From: Colletes latitarsis
Lineage: Eukaryota > Arthropoda > Insecta > Hymenoptera > Colletidae
Assembly (NCBI RefSeq): GCF_051014445.1
Contig: NW_027488411.1
Coordinates: 56,532 to 120,531 of the forward strand
DNA: 64,000 nucleotides
Direction: 5' to 3'
Shown: positions 1 to 7,412 of the stretch, one piece after another
Layout of the letters: each line of letters starts with the position of its first letter
How positions within the stretch are numbered: position 1 is the stretch's first letter
Notes under the pieces: model-generated
Databases searched by the model: none
What the model saw: the letters and a program-made list of their open reading frames with translations, nothing else
What the model was told of the DNA's origin: nothing
Program-made: the position numbers and the translations under genes

Positions 1-61
1 GAAACGTCGCGAGAAGGCGTCCCCAAGACGAAAGAAACAAAACCGTCAACGATGTGAATGA
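1..61 (+). CDS. 3' end of the 39-codon basic small ORF (partial)
   Basis: The last 19 codons and the TGA stop (59-61) of the small ORF that is complete at 7632-7751. The window opens inside it, which shows that another unit lies upstream. Confidence 0.25.
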   Translation, partial: KRREKASPRRKKQNRQRCE

Positions 62-149
62 CGCGCATCTCAACGACCCATTTTATATCAAACACATATA
101 GATCGCTTTCTCACATTCTACATAAGCAATTTAATTTTTCTATGTATAC

Positions 150-263
150 AGGGTGTTCGACCACCCCTGGGAAAAATTTTAATGGGAGATTCTAGAGGCC
201 AAAATAAGACGAAAATCAAGAATACCAATTTGTTGATGGAGGCTTCGTTAAAACGTTATTAAC
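150..263 (+). repeat. Left terminal inverted repeat
   Basis: 114 bp, matching the reverse complement of 1250-1363 at about 109 positions. The mismatches are near positions 10, 17 and 28 from the end and in the inner third (A/T before GGCTTCG; C/A before GTTATTAAC). A run of more than 60 bases in the middle is identical. Confidence 0.9.
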
Positions 264-780
264 AATTAAATTAAAAAATTTCAAATCGTTTTGGAAAAAT
301 TATTTTCGGTTGCCAATTCGGGGGTCAAGTACAATCATTTTTTATGAATACACATATCCCCGACAATCCTACCCTCCTTCGAGAAAAAAAGTTCGGGTAG
401 GTGGTGAAATTTCTCGGCGAAAAAAAAAATTTTTCAAATCGTTCTAAAAAAATTATTTCCGATTGCAAGGGTCGATTATAATCATTTTTTATGAATAGAT
501 ATACCCCGGAAATCCTACCCAGTTTGGAGAAAAAAATTCGAGAAGGTGTGAAATTTTTCAACAAAATTAAAAAATTTTAAATCGTTCTAAAAAAATTATT
601 TCTGATTGCAGGGACCAATTATAATAATTTTTGGTCGATAGACATACCCTCGAAATCGTAACCATTTTCGAGAAAAAAATTCCTTACCGAAAATATAATT
701 TCAGGCGAAAAATGCTTCCCGTAAATTTTATGTTTGAATCTTTAAAACACCATAACTTCTGAACGGATTGGACGATTTTA

Positions 781-1074
781 ATGTTAAAAAAGCCAAACGC
801 CGCGTATTTTAGTGTAGAATATGTAACAATTGTAAAAATATTGGAAAGGTTGTTCCTTGGCCCCGTAATGTTAGAAAACCCCCATAAAAATGGTCCAATT
901 TTCAACTTAGATAGCCATAACTCCTATAATAGTGAATATATTTCAATGAAACTTTTTTCTCAAGTAGAGCCCATAGGTACCTACAAAAAAGTATTAAACA
1001 ACTTTTCTGTAGGACGTCAAGCGAAATTATTAAAAATCAAAAACGAATTTTTAAGAAAAATCAACAGGGGATAG
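781..1074 (+). other. 97-codon open frame in the transposon core, probably not coding
   Basis: This is the longest ATG-initiated frame in the unit and is unchanged in all nine units. It lies wholly inside the unique core of the TIR element. I recognise no transposase, zinc-finger or other motif. Its last codons run into the TAGG microsatellite. Near-identity between units reflects recent amplification rather than selection, so conservation is not evidence of coding here. Confidence 0.15.
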
Positions 1075-1091
1075 GTAGGTAGGTAGGTAGG
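1072..1091. repeat. (TAGG)5 microsatellite
   Basis: Five perfect TAGG copies inside the transposon. They separate its core from the last AAATCGTTCT-type sub-repeat. Copy number appears constant across units. Confidence 0.95.
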
Positions 1092-1249
1092 TGCCTAAAT
1101 TTTGTCGGCGAAATTGAAAAGTTTCAAATCGTTCTGGAAAAATTATTTTCGGTTGCGGAGGTAAATTATAATCATTTTCGGTGAATAGACATACTCCCGA
1201 AATCTTACCCACTTTCGAGAAAAAATTCAGTATTGGCGGAACTTTAAAC

Positions 1250-1363
1250 GTTAATAACTTTTTAACGAAGCCACCATCAACAAATTGGTATTCTTGATTT
1301 TCGTCTTATTTTGGCCTCTAGAATCTCCCATTAATATTTTTCCCAAGGGTGGCCGAACACCCT
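1250..1363 (-). repeat. Right terminal inverted repeat
   Basis: Inverted partner of 150-263. It ends in CGAACACCCT directly before TATATATATG. This end lacks the base that would pair with the extra C (149) beside the left end. Confidence 0.9.
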
Positions 1364-1369
1364 TATATA

Positions 1370-1389
1370 TATGTATGTATGTATGTATG
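1370..1389. repeat. (TATG)5 microsatellite abutting the transposon
   Basis: Five TATG copies start a few bases after the right transposon end. The element probably inserted into, or seeded, a TA-rich simple repeat, which hampers identification of the target-site duplication. Confidence 0.95.
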
Positions 1390-1401
1390 TATAACAGAAA
1401 A

Positions 1402-1418
1402 CAAAAAAACAAAAAAAC
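1402..1418. repeat. A7C minisatellite, variable between units
   Basis: Two A7C blocks here and in units 2, 3, 5, 6 and 7, but three blocks in units 4, 8 and 9. This is the source of most of the +8-bp length differences and a convenient marker for ordering units. Confidence 0.9.
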
Positions 1419-1622
1419 ACAAAAAATATTATTTTAATTTAACGCAACCTTAATTTAATAAATTATAATTTCTAATAATATATTTTTTCATGTAAAGCCA
1501 CTATATTTCTTTCATTGTTCTTTCGCGTCATTACTTTAAGGTAATTTAGGTTTTAAATATGTTAAGCAAAAATCATGTTATCCAGTGCTGTACAAAGTTT
1601 TATGTTTTCGCAATTTTCTTAT

Positions 1623-1669
1623 CGTGTTAGAGCGAAAGCGTGTTATAGGGGATATGATGCCGTGTTGTA
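1623..1669 (+). promoter_or_regulatory. Cluster of CGTGTTATA-like motifs upstream of the 81-codon frame
   Basis: Three related 8-9-mers occur in 47 bp: CGTGTTAG (1623), CGTGTTATA (1639) and CGTGTTGTA (1661), the last two followed by GGGG. The same motif recurs on both strands at 7413-7468. A regulatory role is inference from clustering just upstream of an open frame. Confidence 0.3.
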
Positions 1670-1709
1670 GGGGACAAGCATCCCTGTATAGGGAAATTCT
1701 CTTTTACAA

Positions 1710-1955
1710 ATGTCGACGGAATCCCGACGTAACACCTGTATCCACGAGTTGTTATTAATGAAGTTGAAGGTAGACGATCAACCAAGATTCACACGTAACC
1801 AGTCTTCCGAATTCAAGGACACTTCAATTTGGCGACAAGCATGGGATGCTGCTCACGAAATACACGAAACTTTCGTCGTGAGAGTAGCACGTGAAATTTA
1901 CTTACATAACCTAAATCGAGCACGTACTCTACCTCACTTACGGGCACGAACGTAA
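1710..1955 (+). CDS. 81-codon protein-like frame, possible first coding exon (unit 1)
   Basis: I do not recognise this protein. The composition is unlike random AT-rich translation: charged residues are balanced, there are two Trp (WRQAW), and a His/Glu/Arg-rich C-terminal half has an amphipathic look (HEIHETFVVRVAREIY). Codon third positions are richer in G and C than the flanks. An in-frame TAG at 1689 supports the ATG at 1710. The TAA stop (1953-1955) lies within a possible splice donor, AAC|GTAAGG (GT at 1952), so translation may continue into an unseen exon in phase 2. After the TAA the frame stays open for 13 codons up to a stronger donor at 1995. It may instead be a decayed exon. The sequence is the same in all units except the last codon. 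Confidence 0.35.
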   Translation: MSTESRRNTCIHELLLMKLKVDDQPRFTRNQSSEFKDTSIWRQAWDAAHEIHETFVVRVAREIYLHNLNRARTLPHLRART

Positions 1956-1957
1956 GG
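1952..1957 (+). other. Possible 5' splice donor GTAAGG at the end of the 81-codon frame
   Basis: The stop codon of the frame is formed by the donor itself (ACG TAA G). Splicing here would leave the reading frame in phase 2. In units 2 and 6 the base just before GT is T instead of C, which keeps the GT. Confidence 0.3.
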
Positions 1958-1994
1958 CGATTTATACAGTCGATATCGCCGATTTTTACAAAAG

Positions 1995-2000
1995 GTAAGT
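1995..2000 (+). other. Strong candidate 5' splice donor (AAAAG|GTAAGT)
   Basis: GTAAGT preceded by AAAAG is a near-ideal metazoan donor. It lies 39 nt after the TAA of the 81-codon frame, in frame with it. A 3'-UTR intron, or an exon interrupted by a premature stop, are both possible. A plausible acceptor (CTATTTTTTCAG, ending at 3572) lies downstream. Confidence 0.3.
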
Positions 2001-2216
2001 TTTAACATTTAAGTAAACAAAGCCTCTGTAAGTTTTATTTTCCATACTTCAAAAGTAAAAATAAATGCATGAAAAAAGAAAAAAACGTTCTTGACAAGTC
2101 CTATAAAATACTTGAGTTCAGTTTGTTCATAATTCATCGGTAAAAGAATCTAACTCTATAACAATCCGATACACAAGATATAAAGTCAGTTTCTCCTTTC
2201 ATTATTAGATGCGTTG

Positions 2217-3099
2217 ACATTATTTAATTTTATAAATTATGATGATAAGTATGATGATTTTACAGAAAGAGTTTATTTTTAATATTAAAGATTTCCTATA
2301 TAAAGACAAGAAGGATATTTTTACCAATATCTATCTATCTATCTTAATATTCTTCACCCACTTGGCCCACTTACTTTAACGAGTCTGAGTAAATCATCAG
2401 TACTATCAGTACTATCATTTATTAATAAAAATAATAGTTGGATAACATAGAACTTAATATTATTAGTCACACCACTAATAAAATGAATCTGCGATTCCAT
2501 ATCCAAAGATATAGTATAAGCTAGAAAATTCAGATTATTCAAGTTACTTCTGTCACTCGTCAAATTTTTTATGAAATTCTATGCTAATTCATGCTCTTTA
2601 AAATATAATTATAATCTACTGGGACTTTTAGTTAACTTATGTTTTAATAAATCAATAATCAAAGTATCTATAATTAATATTAAAATCAAATAAGAGTAGT
2701 CGAAATAGTATTAATATTTACTATCAGTCTCTGATATTTAAATTTTATTAAATATTTTAAATCTGTTATCACCTTGTTCAAATAATTTATTACTAGCTTT
2801 GATAAAATAGATTTTGGGATGGATTTTTTAAGAATGGAATAAAAGGAATTCAGTTGTGAATTTTTATGAGGAATAAAGGGATATTATTATACTATCAACA
2901 TGTATATCGTTCTTTAACTTGTCCATTTAGATATTTATATACTTGTATAAATATAAACCCACACTAAAATCATGTAAATATCTAAATCATTTTTAAATCT
3001 ATGATTTGGAAAATTTTAGGGACTTGGAACTTATTCATCTTTTATCTTACAGTTTTATCACACTTTAGAAGATAAAAATCATAATAATAATAATTTAAT
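2217..3099. other. Unit-1-specific variant tract
   Basis: Compared with units 2-8, unit 1 differs here at 2217-2225 (+4 bp), 2552 (G for A), 2649 (A for G), 2922 (T for C), 3031-3039 (-1 bp with substitutions) and 3081-3099 (one extra AAT). I saw no comparable density of differences in the rest of the unit. Confidence 0.85.
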
Positions 3100-3188
3100 T
3101 TATTTTGCATAAAAACAGTCCTCTTCGTGCCTTTATATTTTCATTTTCTATGACCAAAAATTCGAAATTCGTTTCATTTTTACAAAAA

Positions 3189-3216
3189 AAGTGATTGGGA
3201 TGTCCCCCAATCACTT
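3189..3216. other. Perfect 11-bp stem, 6-nt loop hairpin
   Basis: AAGTGATTGGG pairs with CCCAATCACTT across a 6-nt loop (3200-3205). It is more G/C-containing than its surroundings and is preserved in all eight units that reach it (for example 10873-10900). It could be an RNA structure, a short foldback repeat or chance. Confidence 0.8.
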
Positions 3217-4192
3217 ATAAGTATCATTTGTCGATTATCTTAAATATCTTATTATATTTTTTCTATACTAAATTTTCAAACCTCTTTACCTTGATATCTT
3301 CTTTTTCATGTAATTTGAATACTTTTCTAAAGTAATCTTTTGTAAAATGTTCTGTTAATCTAAATTATCTAATAAATCTATATCAGAATTAGTTAATTCT
3401 GTTGTAAGATAAGTGAAAAATCAATGAAGACGAAGTTGCCAATATCAATTAAGTCAACTACTTTTGGTAATACATTTGGTTAAACATTCTTTCTTATTTT
3501 TTATCTCTGAATTTCGAGATTACACAGATTAAAAAAATTTGTCTCTCTTTATTATTGTATCTATTTTTTCAGAGGGTAAATAGGTTCGTCATCCCCTTCT
3601 TCATTTGGCTTATCTTCATTTTCTTTCTTTCTTTCTCTATTTGAAATTTGAAAAGTCTATCCTTCTTTTATTAACTTAACCCAGACCTAACCAGACCACA
3701 ATTCATCTTTCATATATTACTTCTAAATTCTTTCTTATTAATACTTTTCTGTATTAAAAAGTAAGTAGTCTTTCATGTGATGCTTATTCAACATTCTTAC
3801 TACAGCTTGGTGTTGTTGTTGTTTCTTTTTTTTACCAAGAATAAAGTTATTTAAGAAGTTTATGCAGAAAATTTCACGTGAAAAATTTATTTTCTTAGAA
3901 AAGTACAACGTAGAACTACTATATATGATATGTTGTTTGTTTATAAAATCATCAATAACTACGTATAAATATGGAATTATTCTATATTCTAACATTTTTC
4001 AATAATTGTATTAACCATATATCCAAGCTAACCAGTTTAGCCAGCATATGGACTTCTTTAACAGTTCTCCGTATTCCTTCAAATAGCATGTCATTAGTGT
4101 TGTACGCACTGCATCTCATATTATACGCAATTAATGTGACTTTTATACATATTATGCAACTGTATTATATCAACAAAGGGTGTAGAAACCCG

Positions 4193-4212
4193 TAAATAAA
4201 TAAATAAATAAA
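4193..4212. repeat. (TAAA)5 microsatellite
   Basis: Five perfect TAAA copies. They contain overlapping AATAAA polyadenylation-like hexamers, which mean little in this base composition. Confidence 0.9.
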
Positions 4213-4383
4213 GAAGTATTAAAAAGAGGGTAACGTGGAACTTGAAATGATTTTTTAGTTATTTTCTTTGGATATTAAAGTAGATTTCATTGGATGTAAG
4301 AGTAGATGTAATTGGACAGTTAAGTATTTTTTATTATACTGTTAAAGCAATGTGTTTTAAGGGGAGGAGGTTTAAACACCTCG

Positions 4384-4396
4384 CCTAACCTAACCT
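4384..4396. repeat. Short CCTAA (insect telomere-type) repeat
   Basis: CCTAACCTAACCT is 2.6 copies of the complement of TTAGG, the telomere repeat of many insects including ants. It is too short to be telomeric, and such motifs are also scattered in insect promoters. Related single motifs occur near 3680, 5526 and 7474. Confidence 0.6.
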
Positions 4397-4548
4397 CGTC
4401 CGGATCTCGAGGGAAGGAACGCTGGGCAAATGGAAAATAATCGGTGCAAGTTGAATTTATTTTCGCTTAGTCGCCTTATACGATTAAGCCGTTTATTTCT
4501 TCTTAAATTTTACTCTTAATTACAATAGATAGAAGAAAATAATTTTCT

Positions 4549-5137
4549 AATTTGTTGATGGCGACTTCGTTAAAAAGTAATTATTCCGTCGGTAAAATGC
4601 GCAAGATTTCGGGGGTAAAATGATTGTAATTGACCCCCGCAACCGCAAATAATTTTTCCAAAACGATTTGAATTGAATTTGTTTTCCCGTCGAACAACCG
4701 TTTTCACACCTTCTCGAATTTTTTTCTAGAAAGTGGGTAGGATTTCTGGGGTATGTCTAGTCACCAAAAATGATTGTAATTGACCCCCACAGCTAACAAT
4801 ATTTTTTTCAGAACGATTTGAAATATTTTAATTTCGTCGAAAAATTTCACACCTTCTCGAATTTTTTTCTAGAAAGTGGGTAGGATTTCGAGGGTATGTG
4901 TCATTTGGTCACAATTACCAAAAATGATTGTAATTGACCCCCGCAACCGAAAATAATTTTTCCAAAACGATTTGAATTGAATTTTTTGTTTCTCTGTCAC
5001 CTAATTAGATTTTCGGTAAGGAATTTTTTTCTCGAAAATGCGTAGGATCTCGGGGGTATGTGTAATGACCAAAAATTATTGCAATTTACCCTCACAACCG
5101 AAAATAATTTTTTTAGAACGATTTGAAAAATTTTTTA
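4549..5137 (-). mobile_element. Truncated inverted relative of the TIR transposon, unit 1
   Basis: It begins with the inner part of the transposon's TIR (AATTTGTTGATGG, then CTTCGTTAAAAAG) without the outer terminus. It then has four sub-repeats with ACGATTTG at about 4663, 4813, 4967 and 5118, a period of roughly 150 bp. These are the reverse complement of the sub-repeats in the element at 150-1363. No second terminus is found and the match fades after about 5137. It is a partial or internally expanded copy of the same family, inserted in the opposite orientation. Confidence 0.8.
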
Positions 5138-5174
5138 CCTCTTGTTTTGTAGTTGTTCCTTCCGATCCATAGGA

Positions 5175-5203
5175 TTTAAAAGATTTATGAAAAATCTTTT
5201 AAA
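5175..5203. other. 11-bp inverted repeat with 7-nt loop
   Basis: TTTAAAAGATT pairs with AATCTTTTAAA across TATGAAA. It is entirely A/T-rich apart from one G-C pair, so chance is a real possibility. It sits just beyond the fading edge of the truncated transposon. Confidence 0.6.
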
Positions 5204-5610
5204 TGTTTCATATAAATCTTGGCAAGAATTAAATTTTCTGTAAAAAAAAATTAAATAAATTTGTTCTCTGCCTTCTCTAGAAAAGAAAAAATTAAATGAG
5301 ATGAAATCTTATACATTACATGCTTACTTAAATCGCATTGAAAACGAATACCACAAATGTTTCAGAATAATCTGCAAAATGGTCTCACTCGCAAAGGGTT
5401 AATTGAGAAATAAATGTTTGGTAATTGAAAACAGGTAAGCAGGTTATTAACCAGCTGTTTTTTTCGCTAAGACAAATTGAAAACTCGGTTCTAACAAGGA
5501 AAAGTTGGAATGGTACCCGGTTTTGGGTTAGGTTTTACTTTAAGATATGTATTATTAAAGTTATTACAGGTACTATTTTCCGAAATAGAACTATATTCTA
5601 TTCACCACTA
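5204..5610. other. AT-rich spacer without recognisable genes
   Basis: There is no coding frame with a standard ATG of useful length. An 88-codon frame here begins at TTG and runs into the tRNA-like sequence, so I do not treat it as a gene. A GGTAAGC donor-like site occurs at about 5433. Confidence 0.6.
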
Positions 5611-5697
5611 ATCAGCGTGGCCGTGAGTGATAAGGTGTTTGCCTGCAAGTTCGAGCTTCTTCTTTTGCTCTGCAGATTCGAACCCTGGTAGAAGAAA
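5611..5697 (+). ncRNA. Degenerate tRNA-like (class II, Ser-like) pol III element, unit 1
   Basis: TGGCCG...AGTGATAAGG resembles the A box and D arm of a class II tRNA, with two extra bases. GATTCGAACCC resembles the B box and T loop. The spacing fits a tRNA with a long variable arm. The D stem (GCC/GGT) can pair. The acceptor arms do not pair, and the T stem keeps only three of five pairs with the conserved G53 changed to A, so this is not a working tRNA. Eight T follow at 5700-5707, the classic pol III stop. It could be a tRNA pseudogene or the head of a tRNA-derived SINE. Transcription is not shown. Confidence 0.5.
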
Positions 5698-5699
5698 TC

Positions 5700-5707
5700 T
5701 TTTTTTT
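5700..5707 (+). terminator. T8 run after the tRNA-like element (pol III-type stop)
   Basis: Eight T begin 3 nt after the tRNA-like 3' end, and a further T6 follows at about 5710. T runs are common in this AT-rich DNA, so only the position supports the call. Confidence 0.35.
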
Positions 5708-6739
5708 ATTTTTTCAATCATATTTTCGTACAATCAAGTACACATAACATGTGACATTATATTTTTGTATGCCCTTCGAATATTTCTTTTTTTTTAAGTT
5801 GAATTTAACCAAAATTACATTTATAACATAATATGTTATTTTCAATGTACGAAGTACATGAATCTGAAAAATGATGGTACTTTTCGTAAAAACAGTCAAA
5901 ACATAAAAATTTCAAGCACCACGTGCATCTAACGAAAGTTCTGTTTTCACAGAAATTACAGAAATTATTTTCTATTTAATGATGATGATGGTGGAATGGA
6001 ATGACCGCTTCATTTACATTGATAAAATGTGAACGATTTTCGGATAGTCGTACCTCGTACTTTTTACCTTATACTTGAGGTAAAAAGGGGTATAACCGGG
6101 TAAAACAGTTTTATGACATTACCTGCTAACTCATGTTACTGTTCTGATGAAAATGAAACGCTATGTTTTGTATTCGACTATGTCCTTTTAAAATTTTTAA
6201 TCCAACCCATACTTTGTATTAAACTGGTAAACGGGATCACTTTTCTTTTGTGGTTTAAACGGTTTGGTGGTGCACGTTATTAATTTTGATGGATCGATAC
6301 AATTATTTTTTTATGCAAAGTTAAGCCAAATCAAACTAGTTAATATATATTTAGTTCGTCATAACAAATTGATAATTATACGGTTATCTAAAAACATATC
6401 GAGGAAAATCATTATTAATTAATTTCTGCAACTATTAATTCTACTACTAAGTTTTGTTTATGTTATAAAAATAAGATAATAACTCTTCTTATTGAAAAAT
6501 CCCACAGCGTGCACGATACTGGCAAAGAGTGGATTCTCATTTTAATTTATTAATTTTCAATCTTAAACTATTGATTTTGAAAAATCGTATTAATAATATA
6601 CATATGTTACGCTCACATATAAGAATAATAATAAGAAAAAAATTTCTTTTTTTTTTCAATAATTAAAATATGATCAGGGGGTTTTAAAACCCATTTATTT
6701 TCGTAAAATAAATTTTACAAAATTTCTTTTTCAAACTAC
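5708..6739. other. AT-rich stretch without recognisable genes
   Basis: It contains a 17-bp palindrome (5823-5839, ATAACATA/TATGTTAT), a small ATGTAC-GAA-GTACAT hairpin (5845-5859), a GAT repeat near 5980, a hairpin at 6060-6087 and T/A runs. The 61-codon minus-strand frame at 5714-5899 is low complexity. Confidence 0.6.
6060..6087. other. 10-bp stem hairpin
   Basis: CTTTTTACCT pairs perfectly with AGGTAAAAAG across an 8-nt loop (TATACTTG). No function can be inferred from sequence. Confidence 0.65.
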
Positions 6740-6743
6740 TTAC
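6738..6743 (-). other. Strong minus-strand 5' splice donor GTAAGT
   Basis: The plus strand reads ACTTAC. It sits exactly at the sharp drop from CpG-rich to AT-rich DNA, which strengthens the exon-edge reading. Confidence 0.35.
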
Positions 6744-6976
6744 GTACTTTGCTTATGTGCGCCTACATCGTCATGTGCGTCGGAAAGTAAAAATGCCTGG
6801 GCAGTCAGTCGAGAATCTCGACTCGAGATTCCAAATCGTATGCCGTTGACGGGAGGTCGGATTTCAGTTGTTAAGAGCGAGAAGGCAAATGTGAGCCTTT
6901 CTCTCTCGACTCTCACGAGGCGGTCCGAAATTACTTCGGGCAGCGTCAGTTTGCCTTTGTCGACTTTCCGAAACAT
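6744..6976 (-). CDS. Candidate minus-strand first coding exon (78-codon frame), unit 1
   Basis: I do not recognise the protein. An ATG at 6976 opens a frame (starting MFRKVDKGKL) of mixed, charged composition. Its TAA stop is created by a strong splice donor, GTAC|GTAAGT (minus strand, GT at 6743-6742). Splicing there would leave phase 2. Upstream on the same strand are a CpG-rich leader and a CCAAT motif (7063-7059). No downstream exon is identified in the AT-rich DNA that would form the intron. It may be the first exon of a gene whose other exons were not amplified, or a chance frame in G/C-rich DNA; a plus-strand frame overlaps it. Confidence 0.3.
6813..6831. other. 19-bp near-perfect palindrome GAATCTCGA-C-TCGAGATTC
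   Basis: Nine-base arms with a one-base centre, inside the CpG-rich block. It could be a dimeric transcription-factor site. No factor is assigned. Confidence 0.85.
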
Positions 6977-7058
6977 TACGAGCTCACGTACGCGTGAGAG
7001 AGCACACTATGCCTTCGGTGCACTTCTGGCACCTCTGATTTCAGACACTTCCTCTAAA

Positions 7059-7063
7059 CCAAT
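7059..7063 (-). promoter_or_regulatory. CCAAT motif (plus-strand spelling) upstream of the minus-strand frame
   Basis: About 83 nt upstream of the minus-strand ATG at 6976. A pentamer is weak evidence on its own; context is the only support. Confidence 0.2.
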
Positions 7064-7109
7064 CAAAAAACTTTTCGAACAAAAGTTACACAGAAATGAC
7101 AACACTTGA

Positions 7110-7412
7110 CAAGAAATTGCAATAGTAGAAATTAGCAAAACAGTTTTTATTCAACAAAAAATCAAGGTCGTTTCAATTTTTTTTTAACAAAAATATATAA
7201 TTTTAAATATATAATCGATTTGTTTGTTGTATCTTTGTATTCTCTTTAAAAAAAAAGTGTAAGAGGTCTTAGGTCGAAAATTGACTGGAATTCTTTAGAA
7301 GCTATGATTTTTCTTCCGAATTCCCATTCACGCGACACACTGTCTCCGCTCCGCCGCCCCCGGAGGAGGATTAAACTTCATTAAATAAACGAAATACAGT
7401 TTGAAACCCTCC
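7110..7412. other. Non-coding spacer with a short GC-rich stretch
   Basis: Mostly A/T runs, then a G/C-rich segment at about 7343-7370 (CGCTCCGCCGCCCCCGGAGG). This may be promoter-proximal DNA for plus-strand transcription toward the small ORF. I see no gene. Confidence 0.5.

Larger units (their letters stand above)
150..1363 (+). mobile_element. Non-autonomous TIR DNA transposon (MITE-like, 1214 bp), unit 1
   Basis: The element is bounded by 114-bp inverted repeats at 150-263 and 1250-1363, which differ by about 5 mismatches by eye. Its ends read AGGGTGTTCG...CGAACACCCT. TATA lies just outside both ends (145-148, followed by one extra C, and 1364-1367), so a TA or TATA target duplication is possible. 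The interior has four direct sub-repeats starting with an AAATCGTTCT-like motif at about 282, 435, 578 and 1125, and an unrelated core at about 700-1070. No transposase is encoded; the longest frame is 97 codons with no motif I recognise. From memory this resembles a repeat that is abundant in ants. Its superfamily is not assigned. Confidence 0.85.
2001..4548. other. AT-rich stretch without recognisable genes
   Basis: Only short AT-rich frames are found (69, 74 and 85 codons). All have low-complexity, Ile/Asn/Lys/Tyr-rich translations and no motif. The stretch holds (TATC)4 at 2328-2343, a 28-nt hairpin at 3189-3216, a pyrimidine-rich acceptor-like site ending at 3572, (TTTC)4 at 3620-3635, (TAAA)5 at 4193-4212 and CCTAACCTAACCT at 4384-4396. 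Confidence 0.7.
6740..7041. promoter_or_regulatory. CpG-rich block, possible promoter/first-exon region
   Basis: It stands out from its AT-rich surroundings by G+C and by many CpG dinucleotides, which in insect genomes often marks unmethylated promoters or exons. It contains a 19-bp palindrome (6813-6831), CTCACG-TACG-CGTGAG at about 6984-6999 and GAGAG-type motifs. Frames are open on both strands through most of it, as expected in G/C-richer DNA, so frame length alone is weak evidence of coding. Confidence 0.45.

Noticed and set aside
325..905. Minus-strand frames of 79 and 73 codons inside the transposon
   Set aside because: They are internal to the transposon sub-repeats. The first is visibly a translated tandem repeat (IKNDY/IKNDCT recurring), not a protein family.
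2102..2123. TATA box (TATAAAA at 2102) plus initiator-like TCAGTT (2118)
   Set aside because: The spacing of about 18 nt is too short for a standard TATA-initiator pair, and TATAAAA is expected often in this composition.
3971..4195. 74-codon hydrophobic plus-strand frame, at first sight like a membrane-protein or receptor fragment
   Set aside because: The composition is what AT-rich DNA gives by chance. There is no receptor motif, no supporting exon structure, and overlapping frames on the other strand look the same.
4384..4396. Telomeric repeat tract
   Set aside because: It has only 2.6 copies of CCTAA, repeated once per unit, and short motifs of this kind are common in insect DNA.
5425..5691. 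88-codon plus-strand frame
   Set aside because: It begins at TTG rather than ATG, its 3' part is the tRNA-like sequence, and the translation has no recognisable feature.
5611..5697. A functional tRNA gene
   Set aside because: The acceptor stem does not pair, the T stem is broken, the conserved G before TTC is A, and the A box has two extra bases.
6840..7109. 89-codon plus-strand frame in the CpG-rich block
   Set aside because: Frames are open on both strands here because stops are rare in G/C-rich DNA. It is Ser/Thr-rich with no splice or promoter context, so the minus-strand reading with its donor is better supported.
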